Origin: Sinonovacula constricta | Lineage: Eukaryota; Mollusca; Bivalvia; Cardiida; Solecurtidae | NCBI GenBank assembly: GCA_007844125.1 | Contig: CM017573.1 | Location: 3,177,141-3,241,140, forward strand | DNA: 64,000 nucleotides | Direction of reading: 5' to 3' | Shown: positions 35,201 to 49,000 of the stretch, piece after piece | Layout: each line of letters opens with the position of its first letter | Position numbering within the stretch: the first letter of the stretch is position 1 | The notes under the pieces: model-generated | Databases searched by the model: none | Told to the model about the DNA's origin: nothing | What the model saw: only the letters and a program-made list of their open reading frames with translations | Translations under genes and position numbers: made by a program

Positions 35201-36738
35201 CAGTATAGCTACAGTTTATATTTGTAAACAATGTTTATATTTATTCAGTAGTAAGTATTCAGGCTTGTAGCTGCAGGATGATTACGACCAAACCTTGACT
35301 GGTAGGTGCTGGCAACCAGGATCTCTTGTAACTGCCAGGATTACTTGTATGACATCATAAAACTTGAAACTAGGTGTTAAGGTCAGTAAACTGCATGCAG
35401 CTAGCACTTGTAAAGGATAGTTATTAGTGAAAAAAATAGACTCAGACTAATAACTTGATTATTTGACATTTAATCAAGATTTTTTGGTCAACTTGTGATT
35501 TTATGCCTATCCTACAATTGTTAGTTGCCAATGTAGTGAACTGCTTTGTAAATTATGTCTTACGATGAAACTATTACAAATTTGCATGATAAAATTTATT
35601 ATTTATTACAGATATCACATTTTTTATTGCTCAATGTCTGCTCCATAAGTCATTTAAATATGTTTCTCTAAAGTTAATTGAAAATTTCAAATCTTCTGGA
35701 TTACAAATATTCAACTATGTTGTAGAAGTATTGTTTTTAATAAATATATTTTTAAATATTTTCCTATTTAAAGTGACTGTTTTTCTTGATGCTGGATGAC
35801 TCTAAATAAGTATAAATTTATGGATTCTAGACTCTAAGTATGGACTGGATACACACAGGTAACTAGGTCTAGGGCACCTGTTGCTTTGTGGAGAGTTATA
35901 GAGTTGCAGACTTGTAACGCATCTGATGGAATGTCCTCACACTGCATGACATTATGTCCTAGATGGGATGAAAACTTTAATGTTGGGAGGTCTTACAGCT
36001 GACCTTTGCTGTGCCTTGGTTCTTCTTATACAATTGTCTGGTGTCTTTCTCCACAAATAAAAGCAGGATGTCTCGGTAATGATCATACTTGTGTCGCAGC
36101 TGTAAAACGAGGTCAATACCACATGCAGGTAACTGTGTTTTTTTAGAAAATGTGAAGTTGCAATGTACAATTGTACCATATAGGTAGGTACAGAAATAAT
36201 TCTGTTTACAAAGCAGAGCTTAAATGTTCTTTTCTGTATTCATCTATATTTTCATATTGCATTTGATAACCATTTTATGCTTATTCTTGTTTTTTAGAAG
36301 TTGTTTTAAGTAACACTTTAATTTACATTTAATCAAATGTGTTAAGTTTATTCCTAATTTAAAATACAATTGATAGAATAATGCTATTGATTTTAGTTTA
36401 AGGTCATTGAAAGCTTGCCTTTAATTCTTTGAAGATTCTGCAGCTAAGTATTGAGAACAAAAAGTAATAGCTTACTTTAGTTTTATAACAAAACCACTGA
36501 CCTGGTTTGTTGTAGGACTAGCTGATTTGTTATGACTGGGTGATATGGTCTGAATTTTAAATTTTTATTACAATGCCATATTGGCTTCATGTGGTGTTCA
36601 TTGCTCTAGAGTTGTTATCAGTTTGGATTGTTGTCAACAGATGTAATCAAAGATCTCTGAAAAAGAGTGCAAGACATCAACCATAAAAAATGTAGCAGTA
36701 ATTAGTTTAAACAAAGCTAGTTGCTATCTCATTACTAG
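32219..36738. other. Probable first intron of SETD2; degraded SINE copies
   Basis: AT-rich, with no coding exon found. Degraded members of a SINE-like family occur at about 34330-34545 (GAGTAGGTTCAAGTCC as a B-box remnant, then CTCCCAGCTCACCTGG and GGAGATCTTCCTCCACC) and, more weakly, at 34660-34800, 34880-35110 and 35860-36110. They share CAGCTnACC and TCTTCCTCnACCA-type blocks with the copy at 58762-58985. The region ends at the acceptor CTCATTACTAG before 36739. Confidence 0.4.
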
Positions 36739-36745
36739 GTGAAGG

Positions 36746-37022
36746 ATGAGTGACGACACAAACCCTACAGAGCAGGCTGTTGCCATGGAGGCAGAACCTG
36801 TCACTTTAGCAACAACCACTAGGGAGAACCTAGATATGAAAATGGAGGCGGAGCCAGAACCACCTGTACTGGCTCCCCAACATAATGTACCAGATGCATG
36901 GTCACAGCCAGATGTTGCGCTACCCATGCTGTCGCCGAAGAGGGAACCAGACTCAGTAGCTAGGGAAACAGGAGGTTCCGGAGATCCTTCCAAGGAGGAT
37001 CATATGTCACAGGAGGAACAAG
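36746..37022 (+). CDS. SETD2: SETD2 coding exon 1 (start codon)
   Basis: The exon begins at 36739 after CTCATTACTAG and carries 7 nt of 5' UTR before ATG. It encodes 92 codons plus one base, starting MSDDTNPTEQAVAMEAEP, an acidic Glu/Pro-rich segment with no known domain. The donor is AACAAG|GTACTT. An upstream non-coding exon must exist because the exon opens with an acceptor. Confidence 0.8.
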
Positions 37023-40000
37023 GTACTTATGAAATGTTGTTCTCATTGTGACTTTTTGAAACTTTAGAAACAAAATGGTGAGTATGGTCAATTGACCAAT
37101 CACCAGAGAGAGTTAAACCACATCCCAAACCTCACAGTATGTTTCTTTTTGGTTAATGACTTTAAATGCAACTTTAGTTTCGTCAATTAAACAACTAAAT
37201 TCAGAATTTACATCAGCTATTCTTCCAAGGAATGAGTCATTTTCACAGTTCCCACACATTTCTATTTGATCTTTAATTATTTGTCCTGGAATTTCTGTTA
37301 TGTCTGAAAATGTATGGTGTCCAATAATTGAATGTGATCCTTCATTAAAAATACCTGTGCTTAATTATGTAGCTGCATTAACTTGTTATATCTGGAAATG
37401 TTTAAGATCATACTTCTAGGACTTGTCACAGATATAATTTCTTTTTTGTTTTCTCAGACCTTTGAGGTTTAACATTGATTTCGTCACATTTAAGGACTTA
37501 AGCTTAGAAAAGTGTGCATCATTCTTAACTTTTCAGGTATTTTGTGTTTTTAACTTTCTGTTGTAACTTTAATTAAACATTGTATAAAAACAACATTTAA
37601 ATATAAATATCGTGCCTATTTATTGAGAGATGTAACAGGACACAAAAGCATATTTTGATTCTTAAAAAGGCTGGCTGCAACAACACAGTTGGCCATTTTT
37701 TTTTCAACAAAGTTATTTATAAAGAAAATCGTCTAAATACTACACCCACATCTTAAACGTTAAAGTCCTTAGCCAATTTTTACTGACTCAAAATGTAACA
37801 CTCGGGGGTGGCAAAATCAACCGTCTGAGTTGTACTTGTCATCCATTTGGCGATCCAGACCACTGGAATTTTCATTTTCACTTGTCAGTGGACGACCAGA
37901 ATATCCCAGGGGTGCATATATGTCAAAATTATATGGACAAAGTTTGTGTATGGACAAGTAAAATTTTAGGTCTGGTAGTTTGTGGACAAGTAAGATTGTC
38001 TCATATTTCGCCACCTCTGACGATGGACAACAAATTTATATTATCTTCTAACCAACTGTGAAATTGTTGTTGATGGACTTATTGAGACATAATATAGACA
38101 TATTATTGTCATTTTCAAATGAACACCGACATAAAATATTCCTTGATTTGTGCGATAATGGTGAAAGTTTTATAACATCTTAAAAATACCTGTCTTCATA
38201 AGTCCTGCATATAACTGAAGAGAAAGAAATGATCAGACATACACCGGCCGCAATAGCTCAAGAGGTAGAGCATTGGCCTTCACCTCATAACTGCCCCTGT
38301 GCTGTAATGATAGAAATTTTGCTGCACAGTATCAGTAAAAATCCCAGCAAATCTCAGACATACATCATGAACCACATTGTGGTCTTAAACATATGGGACA
38401 TTTGTTGTTCTTGCATGCATTTGACATTCTTTCTTTTATCACAGTGAACACAGTATAATAATCTTTAAACTATGGTTTGGAGTGTGTGCTATATAGTGCT
38501 ATTTAGTGAAAAGATTGTGGTTAAAGCAACTTACCTGTTTTGAGATTTGACTCAGTGCACCATCCTAGATGATACTATTTTGTTGCCTTTTTTTTAGCAT
38601 TGTTTTATGCATTCTACGTTGTCTGTTCATGCAGTTAGATATAGTTTTATTAAATGAATAATTGATTGAAACTATATAGAGTTACAGTATTTTGAGAGGT
38701 AACGTTGAGAGACATACAAATCGAGGCTGAAAAGCAGTTATAAAATAAATACATATTTTTTGGAAACTACTGGTTATTGGTATTACAATAACTAAGATAG
38801 ATTTGGAGTCCTAACAATAACACAACAATCACCAAGCACACAACAGCCTTAGAACAATAAATTAGCCCATTTAGAGATGTAACAATATTGACAAAAAGTT
38901 GCATCTCCTATTAATTTTTTAGTATTAACAAAAGTCAGTGACACCTGGTTGTATGTAGTAAATCAGGTCTGTTTATTTTTTGGATGAAACTGAATTGTTT
39001 TTCATTGAATGGCTTAACTCGATCAATCGATCCATGTGTTTAGGAAATTGTCATCCTTGGTCAGAATGTTTGTCTACATGAAATCTTGGATAAGTTCATT
39101 ATTGGGTCACCTGGGGTCAAAAAGTAGGTCACTTGGTCATATTTTAGAAAAAACTTGTGAATACACTAGAGGCCCCATATATGGCTCAATCTTCACCAAA
39201 CTTGGTCAGAATGTTTGCCTGCATGATATCTTGGATGAGTTTGTACATGTACAATACTGATATTACACATCTAACATACATGGATACTCCTATGGATCAA
39301 TAAATAAATACAGATGATAAACTCCACGACTTGGTTATACCTTACAAATTACTCTTATAAGTCTCAAAATAAGCAAATTTTTTTGTGTGATAACCAAACA
39401 ACTGTGATATTCACTTTGTTATAAAATAAGCATTCTTGATATAAATTATATAATAACAAAACATCTGTGATATACACTTTTGTTTTAAGTCTAAACTTCT
39501 ATGATGATATTGTTTTTCAAAATAGGGTCTTGATATGTATTTTTGTGTGGTCTCTTAATTGAGACCAAATTTTTAATCTGTGTTTTTTTAACATTTTTAC
39601 AAAGATTATAGGTTTTATAGTACTTAAATATTCTTCGACTTTTAAGCCATTGTAGACTCCTACACAACCCAATACATTTGGGATAAACTTCTGTACCATT
39701 ATTTTTAACCACCTTAAGTACTGGAGCTTGCCATGTAGCATTAGGTGAAAGGGGACAGTAAACATAACCAAATTCATCTCACTTGGTCAGAATGTTTGTC
39801 TGCATAAAATCTTGACTGAGTTCGTCATTTGGTATCAAAAAAGTGTTCACTAGGTTAAATCTCAGAAAACCCTTGTCAACACACTGAAGACTGCCCTTAG
39901 AGGTCATATTGATGGTCCAATCTTCACCAAACTTAGATATGTTTTGAAATGGGCCACATGGATTCAGTAGGTCGCTTGGTAAAATTCTAGAAAATGTTAA

Positions 40001-43000
40001 AATCTTCATCCAAAAACTTGTAAAGTAAAATAACTCTTATTACTTGATGCCAGATATGAGCCTACTAAATGACCATGTCCTTGGTTATGCGATTAAGGGA
40101 CATCATGGCTCTTTTGTTATATTTTTTTGATCTTGTGAACACATCTCTCAGTATGGTTCACAAACATGAAACATGTTTACTTTTTTTTGTTAGAGAACAA
40201 TGACATCATCATAACATCCCAGAAAAATTAAGGGAGACAAACTTGATGTATATATTTTCAAAGCTGTAAAACAACCCAAGCAGCTTATGATGGATTGATC
40301 TCGTTTAAAGAGATAGAAAACACTTTCTTTCACAATTTTTCCTACAGAAGCTGCAAATGGCAAAAGCGCCTCTCATCTCCTTATTGGGAATGCATTTGGC
40401 ATGAAGGTGCCGCCACCAGAGTATTCTGGCATTGTCGTTGCCCCAGTTGCTACTTCCCCTCTGCCCACATCTGGGCTCAAACCTCAGGAGCAAGTGGACA
40501 CAGCGTCACAAGATATATTTGCAGAAGAAGTTGTTGGAAGTAAGTGGTGTTGATAATGGTCCAAACCTGGACTAGATGGCTAACACTATGAAGGATAGGT
40601 CAAATTTATGAAAATAATATCAAAGCTCTTTTTTCATAAACAGATGAATACTTAAATTGTTTTTTTTTTGCTAAGTGGGTTCATTTAACAATTGTGATTA
40701 AACGTTGTGTTTGACCCTTTCTTTTGTTATACAGACAAACCCTGGTCACTTGAACACCAGGTCAGTAGAATTACCGATCTATCAAACAAAACTGCCAGTC
40801 CCTGCATTTTTCCTTTGTTCTATATAAAATACCATCAAATCACTTGTGCAACCTGTAGTTTGAACAATAAAATAGGTTACTGGTCCCAACAGTCTATTTA
40901 CCTGTATTTTCACACCTCACATCACATCAGTTGAACTGCAATTACTGCTCTTTAACCCAGATTGGTTGTTAGTGCTATCACAAAACTGGAGAATGTGTTT
41001 TTCACACCTCCATGGCATGCAACAATTAGTGTGTTGGTGTCAGTTTGCATTTATTAACAGCTGATGTAAGGTTTTAAGATAGAATGTCGTGTTAAGTGAT
41101 GTAAAATTGAATACAATGGTTTGAGATTTGATGGAGCATTAAAAGCAGATTGATTTAATAAAACATGACTACTTGGTATGGCTAACTAATTCAAATGTTG
41201 ATATTTGTTTTTGTTTATATTTTTTGTTTATAGTTAATTTCTGCTTATAAAATTGTGTTTAACAAAATTAAACAGATAAAAAAAAACAACACATGTTCTG
41301 TCTTTTCCAACTAAAGATCCAACTGTTTCTAACCTCTCTGGTAAATCAACCCAGTATTTCACCATCTCAATATATTTAGTGAAAATTACACCAAATGCAT
41401 CACAGTAGTGTATCAGTTTTGATTTTTGTCACATGGGATTGTCAGTTTTATGGAGAAATTTTGTCTGACCTCTGCGATTTTAAAAAATGGAATAGATTTA
41501 CAAACGGTTTGACTGTGAATTTCTATGTTGTTTTTAACTTCCATTATCATAAATACAGAACACGTTTGCAATATTTTCAACTTGATTGATATGGTTTAAA
41601 AACATGTATACCTCCTCTGTTGTTTTTACTGTATTTCAGTTTGTTGGGCACTTTTATTATTAATATTTATTTAGAAATATTTCAGTCACTTTGATGAATT
41701 GCAACATTCCATTTAAAGTAAGATAGTTAAGTTTGACAATGTCAGTCTGTCATTGGACTAGGTTATAATTTGTATTGTTAAGGCAATAATATGCCTAAGA
41801 AGAAGCTATTCAGCTAGCTTGCAGTGTAATGTTGATTCTACTCATGCAAGTCAAGTCGGTGATAAAAGTTGCTAAATGAGTTTTAGCAGACTGTTAGGTG
41901 TGATTTAAACCTCAAACATACTTTTATTATCAAATATTTTATTTGATGACATTAAATCCTACAGGCAAGAAAAAAAAGAAGAAGAAAAAGAAGAAGAAGG
42001 GAGGAATAGATAGCCCTACAGAAGACATGATGCTGGATGATTCTCCACCCATGCCAAGCTTTGAAGCAGCGCCTGACCTAGTAAAACCACCTCAGCTTGA
42101 AACACATCAGGGACCTGACAGTTTTCCAGAGGTTCCCCCGATGGGCCCCCCTTCTGGTGACCACTTCTCTCCAATTGAAAACTTCCCTTCAGATGGATTT
42201 TCTCGAGAAGGCTTTCCCTCGGAGTACCCTCCCCATGGAGAATACGGCATGACTGGAATGCCAGGTCGTGGAGGAAGGTTCAGTAGAGGTCGAGGTCAAG
42301 ACAACCAATATAGTGGTCCTCCACTTAGTGAAGAGTGGAATCGTCGTGGTAGAGGTGGCATGAGGGGTACCCCAGGACGTGGCAGGCCATTCCCCAGACA
42401 TGGCAAATACAAGTATCCTGATGATTTTGATGAGGAGGATTTTGAAGAGTTTACTCAGGGTCAGGATGAAATGTATGGACCAGGACCTCAGAGGTCCCAT
42501 GGACCACAGGGTCCACCTGGCCCAGATAGGGGAGGTCACTATCAAGGTGACATGAACTATGGCTCAGGACCTGGGCAAGGACCATTTGGACCTGGGCCTG
42601 GTGGGCCAAACTTTTCCGGACCTGGAGGTGGACCTCAGGGACCCCCTGGAGGATTTGGGCCATATGGATACGGACCCCGAGGGCATGGCAACTACGGTCA
42701 ATTTGGCGGACCAGGTGGTCCTGGGCAGGGCAGTCAAGGCCCAGGTGGGCCAGGAATGGCATGTGGGCCTGGGTCAGGACCTGGAATGAGGATGGGAGGT
42801 CAGGGAGGCCCTCCAGGTATGGGTGGGCCAGGAGGAATGGGTGGACCTGGGGGACCAGGGCATTTTCCACCAAGGGGACCAGGACCACAAGGCCCAGATT
42901 TTAGGCCACAGGGGCCACATCAAGGGTACCAAGGTAGCTACCCTCCTGGGCCTCAACAGGGATTCCCTCCTGGTCCAGGTGGACCCCCAGATATGTATTC

Positions 43001-46000
43001 ACAGCAGAATTATAACATGCCACAGCACTTCAGCGGAGAAATGTTCAACCCAGACCAAGCTAACCAAAAGGTACCCCATCCGGGTATGCCAAACTTCCCT
43101 AATATGCCCATGCCACCACATATTATGGGTATTCCTCCACCAGAGCCAATTAATCCTATTCCTCAAGAAAAGGCTGAAGATCTTATTGCACAAGGAATGA
43201 ACCCTGATTTAGCAAAGATTTTAAATGCTGATCGTAACCAGCAATCAAGAAATTACATCGAACCCCCAAAGGAAAAGAAGAAGAAAAAGAAGAAGAGCAA
43301 GCAGGGAAGTGAATTTGATGCTAGTGTAAATTTGGATGATGTTCCACTTCCAATGTCAATACCATTGCCAGATGATGTTCCTCTTCCTCCTGAGCCTAAG
43401 AAAAAGAAAAAGAAGGACAAAGACCGAGGAATGGCCGGTGTTATCTTGCCACCTTTGCCTGGTGAAGGTCCACCAATGCAGGGCCCAGCTCCCAGGCCTG
43501 TTGACCCGCCTCTTCCTACTGAACCAGAAGACCAGGAACCTCCACAACCTATGGAACCAAGACCAGATGTCTTAGAAAATTCATCAAACACACAGTTACC
43601 TTCATATCTTGCAGGAATGGAAACTTTGAGCCAGGGTGGTTATCCCATTCAGGAGCCAAGCACTGAACCGCCTGCAGCTGCTCCTGTGCCCCAGATGGTA
43701 GCTCCCCCTGAAATACCTGTAAGAAGATCAAGGTTTGACATGCCATTTCATCCAGAGATTGTACAAGTTAAAACAACACCCGCAAAAGTGCCAGAACCTG
43801 TCCTACCACCTGTTGTTGACCAAATGATGGCAGAAGAGATAGAAGAGGCAGACATGGACATTGCTGGTGATGAGCCTGTGGCTGAAGTGTGTCAAGATGT
43901 AGAAAGTCAAGATGACAGTAAAGCTACTGATTCTTCATATGTGTTTTATGAAAACAAAGTGGATCTTAAAGAAGAGAAGGAAAAAGAGACTGCTCTATCA
44001 AAGCAGCCGGTGACTGCCTCACAACTGCTTGAGAAATTCAAGCAAAGACAACAGACCAAGACTGCAGAACCAAAGACTGAGTTGACAAAGTTTCCCGTTG
44101 TTAGCCCCTCTCTTCCTAAACCAGGACCAAAGGATGAAAACAAAGGCCAAGGAGCTGGTTCTGGAAAATTTACTTTTGCAATCAGAAAGTTGAAGCAGAT
44201 TGAAGCAGAACAGGAAGAGGAAGAAAAACAGGTTTTGAATGCACTTGTATCTGAAGTTGGAAAAGACAAAGAAAATGAAGAAACAACTCCATCTACAGAC
44301 AGAAAAGAAGAGAATGAAAATGACACAAAGAAAGAAAAGGATGTTGATAAGAAAACTGCAGAGTTGAAAGACTTTTCAAAGCCATCTGAAACTAAGAAAG
44401 AAAAGAAGCGGTCAAAATCACGTGAACGCACTCGCAGGTCTTTTTCTAGATCTAAATCTCGTGATCCAAGTCGATCCCGAGATGAAAGCAGGTCACGAGA
44501 TCGACGATCAAGATCCCGAGATAGGAGGACCAGATCTCGAAGATCACGTGATAGAAGTATTTCCAGAGATGTTAGAAGTAGATCAAGGGATAAAAGAAGC
44601 CGGTCCAGGGAGAGGAGAGACAGAAGAGTGAAAGACCGTTCTAGAGATCGAGACAGATATTCAAGATCTAGGGAAAGAAGTAGGTCAAAGCCAAGGCAGA
44701 AGCGTAGATCAATTTCACCTTGGAGGAAGGAGAGGGAATTCTATAAGAGGTATGGCAGAATGCCACGAGCAGGTGAAGCTGATGATATTTTTAGAGAATC
44801 TTCTAGAGAAGGAAGTAGAAGAAACAGAAGAAGTCGAGACAGAAGCAAGGAAAAAGAGGCTGAAAAAGGCAGAAGTAAAGACAGGGAAAGAAGTAGAGAT
44901 AAGGAAAGGGAAAGAAGCTCTGGTCGAGCACGTCGTAGAGATCGGGCTGGTTCAAGGGAAAGTGATAAAAGTCCAGGCGAGAAAAGAAAAGATAGCAGTG
45001 ACAGAAAGGAGAGAGATCGTCCCAGCAAAGACAAGGAGAAGGGAGGTAAAGTCAAAAGAAGTAAAGAAAGAGAACAAATAGGTATAGATTTAACCAAAGT
45101 TAAGACTGAAAAAGATGATTTTGAGAGTATGGAAGAAGACAAGAGTTTTGATCAGAAATCACTTGAAAGTGAAAGAAAAGTAGAAGTGAAAGATACAGTT
45201 CTTGTTGAAGAAAAAACTAAGGATAAGAAAGAGGATGATATTCCACATACAACTAAAGAAGAAATGGAGGCAGAAGATGTAGTACCAGCTCTTGAAAAAG
45301 AATTGATGAAAAAATCAAAGACTGTAAAGAAAGGTGTTTCTGAGAGTGAATCTGAAAACTCAGACAGTTCTATTGCTTCTGAAGGAAAAGGGAAGAAAGA
45401 AATAAAAAGAAGGGATCCAAGTCCAGAAATTCAGAAACATAAAGATAGAAAAGCCTCAAGTAAAGCCAAAGAAGAAAAACGTAGGAAGAAAAGTAGAGAC
45501 AGAGATGTTGAAAAAGACAGATCTAAGGATCTTGACTATATTGAAGAGAGGGATGTCAGAGAACAGAAAGGTGATAGAAAAGAGAAAAGACATGTTAAGG
45601 ATAAAGATGATAAAAGCAGGGAGAAAAGTAAAGCTGATAGAAGAGACAAAGGCTCTGGATCTGAGGACGAACAACTAATCTATCGCAAGAAGCACAGACA
45701 TTCTGAGAGTGAAAGTAGTCCTGACAGATCCCAACGACATAGAGAGAAAAACATACATGGGAGAAAGAAAACAGACTATGAACCCAGTGAGGAAAAAATT
45801 GAAAAACTTGTGAAGTCAAAATGGGATAGTAGTAGTGGAAGTGAAGGGGAACAGGGTTTCTTATATCAAGACAAACGAGACCGGGGTCGTAAAGAAAGCT
45901 CTGAGAGGCAGGAAACTGCAGGTGGTTCTGCAAGAGGTGAAACCCATCGTCTTAAAGATCTTGAGAAACTAGACATTGACATAAGCAAGATTAATAAGAT

Positions 46001-49000
46001 GAAGCTTCTTATGAAAAAGGAGAAAGATTCCGATAATGATAGCAGTAGTGAGGAAAGTGATGATGCCAGATCTAGGAAAGGCAAGAAAGATAAAGACTTA
46101 AAAAAGAAACCTAAGAAAGAAAAGAAAAAGAAAAGATACGAATCAGAGAGCGATGATGATGAAGCATTAAAAAAAGATAAGAAAAAAAAGACTAAGAAAA
46201 AGAAAAAGGAAAAATTGGATGAAAGTGATGATGATGAGAAGGATAAACGAAAAAGAAAACCAAGAAAGGATACAGTAAGTTCCGGAGATGAAGAAAGCAA
46301 TATGGATGTTAGTGAGGAGGAAGAAAAAGTGAAAAGTAGTCATCAGAAAAGAAAAGAAGAGGAAAAAAGAAAAGAGAAGACATCCAGAAGTAAAAGAACC
46401 AAAGACAGTGAGGACAGTGGAGAATCAGATGATCATGACAAAAGTATTTCATCAAAATTATCTAGGAAGGAAAAGGCACGCTCAACTCGAGGATATGAAA
46501 GTGAAGAGGACGACTCAAAAATAAGGAAGAAAAAGAAAATAAAAGAAAAAAAGAGAGACGATGAATCTGAAAGTGACTTGTCAAGTCAAGAAGTGAAAAA
46601 GACAAAAGACAAAAAAGTAAAAGGCACATATAGCGTTGAAGTTGTTTCGGATAAAAGGAAAGGTAAAGCCAAAACTGGGAAAAGGCAAGAAAAGTATGGT
46701 AGTGAAAGTAGTGATGAAGACTCCGTTAAGAAGAAAATCAAGAATAAAAAGAAACATAAGGATGGGACGGATTCCGAGGACAGTGCTTCACCAGAAAGGT
46801 ACACTAAAGATAAACGTGGGAGCAGAAAGTCTCGGCATGACTCAGATAGTGAAGAAAGTGACACATATACTGGGAAAAAAGCAAAAGCTAAAGCTAGGAA
46901 ACCGAAAGAAGCAGATATAAGTGATGATTATTACAGTTCGAGAAAATCAAGCAGGAAAACAAGAAACAAGAGCCAAAGCTCCGATGAAGAGAGACAAAAT
47001 CGTCCAAAGAAAAAGGATTCAAAGGAGAGAAAGAAGTATGACAGTGATGAGTCAGATGACCACGATGAGAATAGTTATGCAGCTAAGAAACGAAGCTCTC
47101 TGGATAGAAAGATTAAAAAAGGCGAAGAGAAATTGAGAAGCAAAAGGAGTAATAGTCCAGATAAAAAGGAGAAATTTGACACAGGAAGTCTGCAGAGGTC
47201 CAAAAAACGTGGACGAAGCTATGACTCAAGAAGTAAAAGCAGAAGTCCATCTCGATCTAAAGCTTTGAAAGTGGACAAGAAAAAACAGTCCAAAAAGCAT
47301 GCAAGTGACTCTGACACTGATGATGATAGGGGCAGAAGGCGAGAGAAACGTAAAAAGAGTCCCGAGTTTTCAAGTGAGAGTGATGCAGATACACCTAAAA
47401 GAAAGCTCTCAAAGGAGAAGAAGCTTAAACAAATTGAAATGATTACAGAAAGAGATCATTCTAAGAGACAAGGATCCAAGGAAAGTCAGTCCTCCAGACA
47501 CTCTCTCAAAGAGCATAAGAAGAAAGATAAAAGAGATGCTGTACGATCTGAAGAAGAAGATGCAGGAAGTGATGAGGATGGGTTGTATGATAAAAAGGTT
47601 AAGTATAAAGATGATATTTTGGATGAGAAGGGCAAGAAAAGTAAATCTGACAAAAAGAAGAAACCGGTGAGGGAGTATGAGGAGGGAGAGATGGTTTCTA
47701 GCAAAGAATCTTCCAGTTCTAGCGAAAGCCAATCTAGCTCTAGTTCAGATTCCAGTGACGACAGTGACTCTGAACATGAGACAAAACGCAAATCTTCAAA
47801 GACCGGTTCAAAAAACGTGCAAGCTGGGGCAAGTTCCAACATGGAGCTTGTCCCAGGGTCTCAAACGGAAAAAAATACTGACATTGATTTCATCCAGACA
47901 ACTACAGCTTTTAAAACAAGTTCTTCTGAAGTAAGCCCTAAATATGATAAGGCACTTCCTGCAAAGCTGGATATATTTGGTCTTGTTGAGTATGAAGATA
48001 CAGATGAAACAGATTCAGGACTGTATGGTAACTTGCCCAGCAAAATATCAAGAACTCAGAAGACTGGCAAAAGCAATAAGGATGATAATTTAAGTATTGA
48101 AGATATGGATATAGAGTCTAATGATTCTCCTGTACTGCCATTTGCCATCGAACAGCTAGACAAAGCTGCTCATTTGCAGGATTCCTCATCAAAGTCTGAT
48201 ACTACAAATGCTAGTGGCTTAAAGAAACCTAAAAAAGAACCAGACAATGAAGAGAATGCAATATTCAAACATTCAAAATCTATGTCTGAAAAAATAGAGC
48301 TGTATGATCCATTCGAAGCAACAGCTGATGTTAACCTTAATGAGAAGAATAAAGTTAAAGAAAGTAAAGTCACCCTAACAAATCTTTCAAGTGTGTCACA
48401 TCCTGTAGCTCCTATTCCAGTTGTTGTTACTGAGCAAGCTTCTGTTCAGTTATCAGTAGCTTCAATTGTTTCAAGTGGAAATACGCCTCTTTTTTCTTAT
48501 GAAGTAAATAATCAGTTTGGACAAGTACAACTGCCAGTTCCACCTGTGGCCCCTGTACCACCAGTCTCAGGAATTACTAAAGTTGAAGATGCAAGCAAAG
48601 AAGCCCAGTTAAAAACAGTACATGTTGATGCAAAAAGCAGTGCAACAAAAGCTGAAGAATTGTATGACCCTTTTGCTGAGGAAACTTATGAAAGTCCACC
48701 ACTAAGCCCCAAACCAGATTTAAAACCAAAAGTAATGATGAAGTTTTCATTTGGAAGGAAACTGGTGTCAAAGGCAGCTGCAGGACTTGATGATACAGAA
48801 GAGGGACCGAATTCAATCCAGGGAAAGAAAAAGAGCAGATTTGATGTCAAAGAAAGCGATCTTCCCACACAATTAAGCCTGAGTGCTCCAAAAACATTTG
48901 AAACATCTTCATTACTAACTGAACCTGTGTTGCAACAAGTTAATGTGTTAGCAGACTCTGTCTTTCAACCACAAGGGCAACAAGAAAAGCCAGTTTCTAT

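Larger units (their letters stand above)
37023..40347. other. SETD2 intron 1 (coding numbering)
   Basis: Mostly AT-rich. It contains a deleted SINE copy (38243-38350), two monomers of a dispersed repeat (39027-39250 and 39779-39990) and an open minus-strand remnant between them (39491-39779). No host exon was found inside. Confidence 0.6.

Noticed and set aside
36724..36993. 89-codon minus-strand frame opposite SETD2 exon 1
   Set aside because: Shadow of the real exon; no splice support or homology.
41943..41964. Translation start at the left end of the giant open frame
   Set aside because: This part precedes the acceptor CCTACAG and is intronic; the exon is joined in phase to 40348-40539.
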